This document shows positions 57,660 to 64,000 of a DNA stretch of 64,000 nucleotides, in pieces (positions within the stretch are counted from its first letter, which is position 1; each line of letters starts with the position of its first letter). A program made the translations under genes and the position numbers. The notes below the pieces were generated by a model. The model saw nothing but the letters and a program-made list of their open reading frames with translations, was not told the origin of the DNA and made no database searches. The stretch is from Maritimibacter fusiformis. Lineage in GTDB: Bacteria; Pseudomonadota; Alphaproteobacteria; Rhodobacterales; Rhodobacteraceae. The stretch is from NCBI RefSeq assembly GCF_008086115.1, contig NZ_VSIY01000005.1, positions 203,011-267,010 of the forward strand, written 5' to 3'.

Positions 57660-57684
57660 GCGCCCCGGACCTGATCCGGGGCGC
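57660..57684 (+). terminator. Terminator-like hairpin between the DsbA-like gene and ispG
   Basis: GCGCCCCGGA-CCTGA-TCCGGGGCGC, a perfect 10-bp stem followed by GTTTCTC on the plus strand. It lies between convergent genes. The T-run is weak, so efficient termination is uncertain. Confidence 0.55.
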
Positions 57685-57689
57685 GTTTC

Positions 57690-58817
57690 TCATTCCGCCG
57701 CCTTCGCCGCCGCGTCCGCCTCGATCTCGGCGGCGCGTTTCTCGACCAGTTCGACGATGTGGTCGACCATCGTGTCGTTGCCCTGCTTGTGGTCCTGCTT
57801 GCCCGCCAGGTAGACCATGCCCGACCCGGCGCCGCCGCCGGTAAAGCCGATATCGGTCATCAGCGCCTCGCCCGGCCCGTTCACCACGCAGCCGATGATC
57901 GACAGGCTCATCGGCGTGCGGATATGGGCCAGCCGCGTCTCGAGCTCCGCCACCGTCCCGATCACGTCGAAGCCCTGCCGGGCGCAGGACGGGCACGAGA
58001 TGATGTTGACGCCGCGATGGCGCAGGCCCAGCGACTTGAGGATCTCGAAGCCCACCTTGACCTCTTCCACCGGGTCCGCCGACAGGCTGACGCGGATGGT
58101 GTCGCCGATCCCGGCCCAGAGCAGATTGCCCAGGCCGATGGCCGACTTGATGGTGCCCGACACCAGCCCGCCGGCCTCGGTGATGCCAAGGTGAATCGGC
58201 GCGTCGGTGGCCTCGGCGATGCCCTGGTAGGCGGCGGCGGACAGGAACACATCGGACGCCTTCACGCTGATCTTGTAGTCGTGGAAATCGTTGTCCTCGA
58301 GGATGCGGATGTGATCCAGCCCGCTTTCCACCATCGCCTCGGGGCAAGGTTCGCCATATTTCTCTAACAGATGCTTTTCCAGCGATCCCGCGTTCACGCC
58401 GATGCGAATCGAACAGCCGTGGTCCTTGGCCGCCTGGATCACCTCGCGCACCCGCTCGGGCGACCCGATGTTGCCGGGGTTGATGCGCAGGCAGGCGGCA
58501 CCGGCCTCGGCGGCCTCGATGGCGCGTTTGTAGTGGAAATGGATGTCGGCCACGATCGGCACCGGGCTTTCGCGCACGATCTCGCGCAGCGCGCGGGTGG
58601 CGGCGGCATCCGGCGTCGAGACACGCACGATATCGGCGCCCGCCTCGGCGGCGGCCTCGACCTGGGCCAGGGTTGCGGCCACGTCCGACGAATCGGTGTT
58701 GGTCATGGTCTGCACCGCGATCGGGGCGCCGCCGCCCACCGGCACGTTGCCAACCATGATCTGGCGCGATTTGCGCCGCTCGATGTCGCGCCAGGGCCGG
58801 ATCGGGTTGTGTGTCAT
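57690..58817 (-). CDS. ispG: (E)-4-hydroxy-3-methylbut-2-enyl-diphosphate synthase
   Basis: A 375-residue 4Fe-4S enzyme of the MEP isoprenoid pathway, reducing MEcPP to HMBPP. Family features: [20 protein letters not shown] at the N-terminus, cluster cysteines in [13 protein letters not shown] and [11 protein letters not shown], and [17 protein letters not shown] near the end. The Ala/Glu-rich C-terminal tail is ordinary. Confidence 0.97.
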   Translation of the reverse strand: MTHNPIRPWRDIERRKSRQIMVGNVPVGGGAPIAVQTMTNTDSSDVAATLAQVEAAAEAGADIVRVSTPDAAATRALREIVRESPVPIVADIHFHYKRAIEAAEAGAACLRINPGNIGSPERVREVIQAAKDHGCSIRIGVNAGSLEKHLLEKYGEPCPEAMVESGLDHIRILEDNDFHDYKISVKASDVFLSAAAYQGIAEATDAPIHLGITEAGGLVSGTIKSAIGLGNLLWAGIGDTIRVSLSADPVEEVKVGFEILKSLGLRHRGVNIISCPSCARQGFDVIGTVAELETRLAHIRTPMSLSIIGCVVNGPGEALMTDIGFTGGGAGSGMVYLAGKQDHKQGNDTMVDHIVELVEKRAAEIEADAAAKAAE

Positions 58818-58888
58818 GGAAAACCTCGCGTCATCGCGTCCGCGCCTTGGATAACGCTGACACCCGGAAGGAACAAGGCAAAGGGGCG

Positions 58889-60100
58889 TTACTGCTGGGC
58901 CTGGGCCACCGCGATGAAATCGGCCAGCGCCGCGTCGGCCTCGATATCGGCCACGGCATAGGCGCCCGACAGCGCCTCGGGCGACAGGGCGATGTTCTTG
59001 ACCACCGACGGCCCCTCGCCCGCCGGGCCATAGGCGGTGCCGTTGACCGCGAAATAGACCGACCCGGCATTGCCCGACCGCAGCACCGGCGGCGCTTCCA
59101 GGTTGGGCAGCACGTATTTCTCGCCGGCATCGAGGATCTTTTCGAGGATGACCGAGCCGTCGGCGGCCTGCACCCGCACCCAGGACGGGCGCACCGCGAA
59201 GATCGCCACCTCGGGCGCGTCGGGGCCGAACACCCGCACGCCGCCCGCATCGGCCAGCACCGGCGCGGCCTCGGTTTCGGTGACGGCTCCGGGGGCGGGT
59301 TGGTCCGGGACAACGGCGCCTTCGGCAAGGCGTTGCTGATCGCCGGCCAGCACACCCACGTCGCGCGGATCGAGGGTCGAGATCGGCCCGTCGCGCGCGA
59401 TCAGCACCGGCACGTCCAGCGCCTGCGGGCGATAGAGCCGGTCGAGCGCCTCGGCAGAGGGCGGCGAGGCCAGCCCGGCGCCCTCGCCCGCATCCGCGGC
59501 CATCGCACCGACGTCGCTGAGGTCGGGCATTTCGTCCATCACGCCCACGGCCTTTTCCACCGGGGTAAAGCGCACCTTCTGGATTTCCTTGAGCACCGAC
59601 ACGCCGCCATAGCCCAGGACCCCGACCAGCGCGATCAGCACCACGACCGACCCGACCGCCGCCGGTTCGATCCGCTCCAGAATCGGGGTGCGGCGCGGCA
59701 CGAACGAGGCATTGGGGTTGGACAGCGGGTCGCCCTCATGCACCGGCTTGGATTTCTCCGCCTTGCTCTGGTCCAGCGTCGCCAGCCCGTGCATCGGCAC
59801 GAAACCCGATTCGGCGCAGAACACGCGGAAACACCAATCCGGGTCCATCTTGAGATAACGGGCATAGGAACGCACGTATCCGGCGATGAAACCGGGGGTC
59901 TCGAACGCGGTCGCGTCGGCGTTTTCGATCGCCGCAATATAGGTGGCCTTGATCTTGAGTTCGCGCTGCACGTCGAGCAGCGACTTGCCCAGCGTGGCCC
60001 TCTCGCCACGCATCACATCGCCGAGGCGAAGGTCGAAGGAATCGAAGCCGGTTGGCTGGTCTTCTTCGGTGACCCGAGGCGTAACCCAACGCCTGATCAT
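58889..60100 (-). CDS. RodZ-like protein: helix-turn-helix, membrane segment, DUF4115
   Basis: A 403-residue protein with an N-terminal helix-turn-helix ([20 protein letters not shown], then [20 protein letters not shown] and [15 protein letters not shown]), a membrane segment at about 147-172, and a C-terminal periplasmic DUF4115 domain ([20 protein letters not shown]). This is the RodZ architecture, which in rods couples MreB to the cell-wall elongation machinery. It lies upstream of ispG on the same strand, a frequent neighbourhood. Confidence 0.88.
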   Translation of the reverse strand: MIRRWVTPRVTEEDQPTGFDSFDLRLGDVMRGERATLGKSLLDVQRELKIKATYIAAIENADATAFETPGFIAGYVRSYARYLKMDPDWCFRVFCAESGFVPMHGLATLDQSKAEKSKPVHEGDPLSNPNASFVPRRTPILERIEPAAVGSVVVLIALVGVLGYGGVSVLKEIQKVRFTPVEKAVGVMDEMPDLSDVGAMAADAGEGAGLASPPSAEALDRLYRPQALDVPVLIARDGPISTLDPRDVGVLAGDQQRLAEGAVVPDQPAPGAVTETEAAPVLADAGGVRVFGPDAPEVAIFAVRPSWVRVQAADGSVILEKILDAGEKYVLPNLEAPPVLRSGNAGSVYFAVNGTAYGPAGEGPSVVKNIALSPEALSGAYAVADIEADAALADFIAVAQAQQ

Positions 60101-60223
60101 ATGGCCTGCCCCTTACCGTTATGCGTCCGCGAATATCTTTTGCCGCGCCGACGCGTGCTCCCTTGCCGGCGGTTTGTGCCATTTTCTAGCACGAATCAAG
60201 GGGTTTTGCCCAGCCACAACCTG

Positions 60224-61447
60224 TCAGGCAGACAGCTCGGCACGATTCAGCGCACAGTGCGACCAGAGCTCGTCCAGCGCCCGCACCAGCTTGTCCATTT
60301 CGTTCGGTCCATGCACCGGCGAGGGCGTGAACCGCAGCCGTTCGGTGCCGCGCGGCACGGTCGGAAAGTTGATCGGCTGCACGTAGATTCCGAAATCCTC
60401 GAGCAGCATGTCGCTGAGTTTCTTGGTGTGCACCGGGTCGCCCACGATCACCGGCACGATGTGGCTGCCGTGGTCGATGATCGGCAGGCCCAGCCCCTTG
60501 AGCCGGGTCTTGAGGATCTTCGCCTGGGTCTGCTGCGCGTCGCGCAACGCCTGGTCGGTCTTGAGGTGGCGCACGCTGGCCGCCGCCCCCGCCGCCAGCG
60601 CCGGGGCCAGCGACGTGGTAAAGATGAAGCCCGGCGCGTAAGACCTTATCGCGTCGACCATTTTCGCGCTGGAGGCGATATAGCCGCCCATCACGCCATA
60701 GGCCTTGGCCAGGGTCGCGTTGATGATGTCGATCCGGCCCATCAGCCCGTCACGCTCGGCCACGCCGGCGCCGCGCGGGCCATACATGCCGACCGCGTGC
60801 ACCTCGTCGATATAGGTCAGCGCGTCGAATTCGTCGGCCAGGTCGCAGATCGCCTCGATCGGGCCGAAATCGCCGTCCATCGAGTAGACCGATTCGAAGG
60901 CAATGACTTTCGGCGCCTTGGGGTCGTCGGCGGCCATCAGGGCGCGCAGATGCTCGACATCGTTGTGCCGGAAGATCCGCTTCTGCCCGCCGTTGCGGCG
61001 CACGCCCTCGATCATCGAGGCGTGGTTGAGCGCGTCGGAATAGATGATCAGCCCGGGAAAGAGTTTCGGCAGGGTCGAAAGCGTCGCGTCGTTGGCGATA
61101 TAGGCCGAGGTGAACAACAGCGCCGCTTCCTTGCGGTGCAGGTCTGCCAGTTCGGCCTCGAGCGCCTTGTGATACACGGTCGTGCCGGAGATGTTGCGGG
61201 TGCCGCCGGACCCTGCGCCGGTGGCGTCGATCGCCTCGTGCATCGCCGCCAGAACCGTCGGGTGCTGGCCCATCCCGAGGTAGTCGTTGCCGCACCAGAT
61301 CGTGACCGGACGTTCGGTGCCGTCCGGCTTGTGCCAGGTCGCGTGGGGGAAGTTTCCCTTTTTCCGCTCGATGTCGATGAAGACGCGGTAGCGCCCCTCG
61401 TCATGCAGCCGCCCCAGCGCTGCATCCAACTGAACGTCGTAGGTCAA
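60224..61447 (-). CDS. hemA: 5-aminolevulinate synthase
   Basis: A 407-residue AONS-family PLP enzyme condensing glycine and succinyl-CoA, the first step of tetrapyrrole synthesis in alphaproteobacteria. Motifs: [37 protein letters not shown] and the PLP-lysine segment [13 protein letters not shown]. The TTG start at 61447 has GGAGG 7 nt upstream; homology begins there and not in the longer open frame. Read with the RkpG-like enzyme at the left edge, the window holds two members of this family with different roles. Confidence 0.96.
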   Translation of the reverse strand: MTYDVQLDAALGRLHDEGRYRVFIDIERKKGNFPHATWHKPDGTERPVTIWCGNDYLGMGQHPTVLAAMHEAIDATGAGSGGTRNISGTTVYHKALEAELADLHRKEAALLFTSAYIANDATLSTLPKLFPGLIIYSDALNHASMIEGVRRNGGQKRIFRHNDVEHLRALMAADDPKAPKVIAFESVYSMDGDFGPIEAICDLADEFDALTYIDEVHAVGMYGPRGAGVAERDGLMGRIDIINATLAKAYGVMGGYIASSAKMVDAIRSYAPGFIFTTSLAPALAAGAAASVRHLKTDQALRDAQQTQAKILKTRLKGLGLPIIDHGSHIVPVIVGDPVHTKKLSDMLLEDFGIYVQPINFPTVPRGTERLRFTPSPVHGPNEMDKLVRALDELWSHCALNRAELSA

Positions 61448-61575
61448 GCGCGGTCCTCCAGCAGTCTCTTGGTGTCGACGGGCTTTATAGCGCGATTGCC
61501 CCGCCGACGCATTCAAAAATGGTGATACAGGTTGTCGCAAGCCTGCGTCTTGACCTGAATCAAACCACCGCCGGT

Positions 61576-62190
61576 TCAGTCGGCCACGCCGATCTCGCAA
61601 TCCGCGGCCCCGCCGGCGCCTTCGTTGCAGGCCTTGAGCGCCGCCGCCTCGGCGGCCTCGCCCGAGCCCTTGACCATCGCCGAGCCCGCGGTCGAGGGGC
61701 TGTAGGCCACGACCCGCGCGGCGCCGTCCGTGGCGGCCTCGACAAAGCTTTCGGTCGCGGCGGCGCTGAGGCTGAAGTCGCGTGGCTCGTAGCCCGCCGG
61801 CAGGGTCAGCCCGATCACCGTGCAGGTGACGCCATGCGCCTCCTTGCACTCCTTGAGCACGGTTTCCTGTGCCGCGGTCGGCGAATGCAGGCCCTGCGTC
61901 ATGATCAGCGATTGCGGCGTCAGGCCCAGCCCCTGCGGCACCGCCAGCGCGCCGTAATAGCCGTAGCCGACCTTCTCGAAGCTCGCCATCTGGTCGGCCA
62001 GCCCGTTCTGCAACGCCTCGACCTTGCCGATCGCATCCCCCTCCAGCCCGGTCGGCTCGACCGGGTAGAAGATCATGCCCGAAGGCGCGAACAGCATCGC
62101 CCGGGCGGTCGCGGTGTCGACCGGATCGGCCAGCGCGCCGCCCGCCATCGTGCCCAGTCCAAGCAAAGTTGCCGTCAGAATCGCTCGCAT
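61576..62190 (-). CDS. Small exported protein upstream of hemA, unknown function
   Basis: A 204-residue protein with a signal peptide (residues 1-21, ending ALA) and two Cys pairs, [16 protein letters not shown] and [17 protein letters not shown], likely disulfides. The C-terminal part [20 protein letters not shown] recalls DUF4189-type repeats. It is upstream of hemA on the same strand and may be co-transcribed; such genes sit beside hemA in other Rhodobacterales, to my recollection. ATG 62190 is chosen for the GGAG 6 nt before it. Confidence 0.75.
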   Translation of the reverse strand: MRAILTATLLGLGTMAGGALADPVDTATARAMLFAPSGMIFYPVEPTGLEGDAIGKVEALQNGLADQMASFEKVGYGYYGALAVPQGLGLTPQSLIMTQGLHSPTAAQETVLKECKEAHGVTCTVIGLTLPAGYEPRDFSLSAAATESFVEAATDGAARVVAYSPSTAGSAMVKGSGEAAEAAALKACNEGAGGAADCEIGVAD

Positions 62191-62308
62191 CAACCACTCC
62201 ATCTTTCGATTTCGGCGCGACACTAGCGATTCCGGCCCGGCCCTGCCACCCCGTCTGGACAGCACTCACGGGAATGCTACGCTTTGCGCCGACAGACAGG
62301 AGCCCGCG

Positions 62309-63715
62309 ATGACCGATACCCCCGAAACCGACGCCCCCCTCGACCCCGTGCTCTCACAGGTGCTCGACCGCCTCGACAGCGATCTCGACGCGGCGCTGGA
62401 GCGGCTGATGGCGCTGTTGCGCATCCCCTCGATCTCGACCGACCCGGCCTACCGGGCCGAGTGCGACGCCGCCGCCGACTGGATGGTCGCCGACCTCGCC
62501 TCGATCGGCTTTGACGCCTCCAAACGCCGCACCCCCGGCCACCCGATGGTGGTGGCGCATGGCGGCGAAGGCGGCCCGCACCTGCTGTTCTACGGCCATT
62601 ACGACGTTCAGCCGGTCGACCCGCTCGACCTCTGGGATCGTCCGCCGTTCGAACCCGAGGTGCAGGACGGCCCGCGCGGCCGGGTGATCCGGGGCCGCGG
62701 CGCGGCGGATGACAAGGGGCAACTGATGACCTTCGTCGAGGCGATGCGCGCCTGGGTCGCGGTGCATGGCCAGCTTCCCTGCCGGATCACCATCCTGCTC
62801 GAGGGCGAAGAGGAATCCGGCTCGCCCTCGCTGGTGCCGTTCCTCAAGGCCAATGCCGAGGAACTGGGCGCGGACCTTGCGATGATCTGCGACACCACCA
62901 TGTTTTCGGGCGGCGTGCCCGCGATCACCACGCAACTGCGCGGCATGCTGCGCGAGGAACTGGTGCTGACGGCGGCCACCAAGGACCTGCACTCGGGCAT
63001 GTTCGGCGGGCTGGCGCGCAACCCGATCCACGTGCTTGCCCGCATCCTGGCCGACCTGCACGACGACGCGGGCCGGGTGACGCTTGCCGGCTTCTACGAC
63101 GGCGTCCCGGAACTGCCCGACGAGATCCGCGCCCAGTGGCAGAACCTCGCCTTCGACCACACCGCGTTTCTCGGCGATGTCGGCTTGTCGGTGCCGGCGG
63201 GCGAGATGGACCGCACGCCGCTGGAACAGCTCTGGTCGCGCCCCACCGCCGAGGTCAACGGCATCACCGGCGGCTATGGCGGCGCCGGGTTCAAGACGGT
63301 GCTGCCGGCAAAGGCCTCGGCCAAGGTCAGCTTTCGCCTGGTCGGCACCCAGGACCCCGAGGCGATCCACCATGCCTTCGTCGACCACGTCAACGCCCGC
63401 CTGCCGCGCGATGTCACGGCGGAATTTCCCATGGGCGACGGAGCGCCCGCCTCGCACATGCCCACCGACGCCCCCGCCTTCGAGGCCGCCCGCCAGGCAC
63501 TCGGCGCCGAATGGGGCAAACCCGCCGCCTTCATCGGCTCCGGCGGTTCGATCCCGATTGCCGGGCATTTCCAGGACGTGCTGGGCATGGATTCGATGCT
63601 GATCGGCTTTGGCCGCGACGACGACCAGATCCACTCGCCGAACGAGAAATACGACCTTCAGAGCTTCCACAAGGGCATGCGAAGCTGGGCGCGGGTGCTG
63701 GCGGCGCTGACCTAG
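62309..63715 (+). CDS. M20-family dipeptidase/metallopeptidase
   Basis: A 468-residue zinc peptidase of the M20 (ArgE/DapE/CNDP-like) family. Metal and catalytic residues: [13 protein letters not shown] (His, Asp), [10 protein letters not shown] (bridging Asp), [13 protein letters not shown] (catalytic Glu and ligand Glu), and ICDTTMFS. Dimerisation-domain segment [15 protein letters not shown] is typical of CNDP-type dipeptidases. CAGGAG precedes the ATG. Substrate unknown, probably dipeptides. Confidence 0.92.
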   Translation: MTDTPETDAPLDPVLSQVLDRLDSDLDAALERLMALLRIPSISTDPAYRAECDAAADWMVADLASIGFDASKRRTPGHPMVVAHGGEGGPHLLFYGHYDVQPVDPLDLWDRPPFEPEVQDGPRGRVIRGRGAADDKGQLMTFVEAMRAWVAVHGQLPCRITILLEGEEESGSPSLVPFLKANAEELGADLAMICDTTMFSGGVPAITTQLRGMLREELVLTAATKDLHSGMFGGLARNPIHVLARILADLHDDAGRVTLAGFYDGVPELPDEIRAQWQNLAFDHTAFLGDVGLSVPAGEMDRTPLEQLWSRPTAEVNGITGGYGGAGFKTVLPAKASAKVSFRLVGTQDPEAIHHAFVDHVNARLPRDVTAEFPMGDGAPASHMPTDAPAFEAARQALGAEWGKPAAFIGSGGSIPIAGHFQDVLGMDSMLIGFGRDDDQIHSPNEKYDLQSFHKGMRSWARVLAALT

Positions 63716-63761
63716 GCAAGCGCCGTCTTAGGTCTTCATCTTGGTCGAAGGGTCAATTCCA

Positions 63762-63776
63762 GCTCAGGTCCTGAGC
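63762..63776. repeat. Short inverted repeat at the transposase 3' side
   Basis: GCTCAGG-T-CCTGAGC, a perfect dyad 7 bases beyond the transposase stop. It may belong to the end of the insertion sequence; the true terminal inverted repeat cannot be confirmed because the other end is outside the window. Confidence 0.35.
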
Positions 63777-63782
63777 GGTTTC

Positions 63783-64000
63783 ATTTTGCGGGATCTGAGC
63801 AGGATCTGAGCAGGATCTTGTAGAGGTTGTTTTCGCGGTTGTTGAAGCGGAATTCGGTTTCCTTGAGGAAGGTCGGAAAGCTGGTTCTGCGCAGCCCGTT
63901 GAACTTGGCGTGGCGGCGTTTTGCGTAGCTCCAGAAGCTCTCGATGCCGTTGATGTGGACGCCGTTCTCGGAGAAGATCGCGCGGTCGCGGTTCCAGTAT
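63783..64000 (-). CDS. IS1595-type transposase, C-terminal part (cut by the right edge)
   Basis: The visible 71 residues contain NRDRAIFSENGVHINGIESF, WSYAKRRHAKFNGL and LKETEFRFNNRENNLYKILL, the conserved end of the ISXO2/IS1595 DDE transposase domain (NGIESFW and the final Glu region). An 11-bp tandem duplication (GATCTGAGCAG twice, plus strand) gives the C-terminus an altered tail, LLRSCSDPAK. The 5' part lies beyond the window, so intactness is unknown. Confidence 0.85.

Noticed and set aside
58811..61525. 904-codon plus-strand open frame opposite the rodZ-like gene and hemA
   Set aside because: It spans two well-supported genes and the gap between them in antisense; no domain is visible.

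Overview
The window looks like a chromosomal segment of a GC-rich alphaproteobacterium of the order Rhodobacterales (Roseobacter/Paracoccus relatives). This rests on gene order (holC-pepA, surA-pdxA-rsmA, glpX beside an isochorismatase-like gene), the ALA-synthase type of hemA, and a short intergenic motif of a kind I associate with this group. All assignments come from reading the sequence and proteins; no database search was run.

Left arm (1-13001): a group-2-like capsule or surface-polysaccharide locus. A very large polyketide-synthase-like protein (RkpA type: KS-AT-DH-degenerate MT-ER-KR-ACP) and a 4-bp-overlapping AONS-family PLP enzyme (RkpG type) run leftward. Diverging from them are an ABC-2 permease, its ATPase, an inner-membrane co-polymerase (KpsE/CtrB) and an outer-membrane export lipoprotein (CtrA/BexD). 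The leftward pair plausibly makes a lipid for the polysaccharide that the rightward genes export.

Element (13560-25900): a 12.3-kb integrative element bounded by a perfect 19-bp direct repeat that reaches the 3' end of an intact tRNA-Glu(TTC). It carries a tyrosine integrase, two ribbon-helix-helix regulators around an operator-rich promoter, an AlpA-like regulator, a replication-type protein with iteron-like repeats inside its gene, a train of overlapping small genes, a GpZ-like tail protein and a Nu1-like small terminase. It also has a toxin-antitoxin pair, ParB-like fragments and a cluster of seven AATT-centred palindromes. No large terminase, portal, capsid or lysis gene is seen, so it resembles a phage satellite (PICI-like) more than a complete prophage, although parts have decayed.

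Core genome (25962-63715): recJ, an isochorismatase-like hydrolase, glpX, ndk, malate synthase G, a class-I glutamine amidotransferase, two tandem monohaem cytochromes, a lyxose-isomerase-like cupin, a MarC-type membrane protein, a retropepsin-like protease, holC and pepA. Then come surA-pdxA-rsmA, a degenerate anmK homologue, tyrS, an EamA transporter, a DUF1223 protein, aconitase, a membrane-anchored RTX protein, a DUF3179 protein, two cyclophilins, pgk, an AMIN/amidase, an aminotransferase, a DsbA-like protein, ispG, a RodZ-like protein, hemA, a small exported protein and an M20 peptidase. The three LPS-transport genes I would expect between pepA and surA are absent there.

Right edge (63783-64000): the C-terminal end of an IS1595-type transposase, cut by the window boundary.
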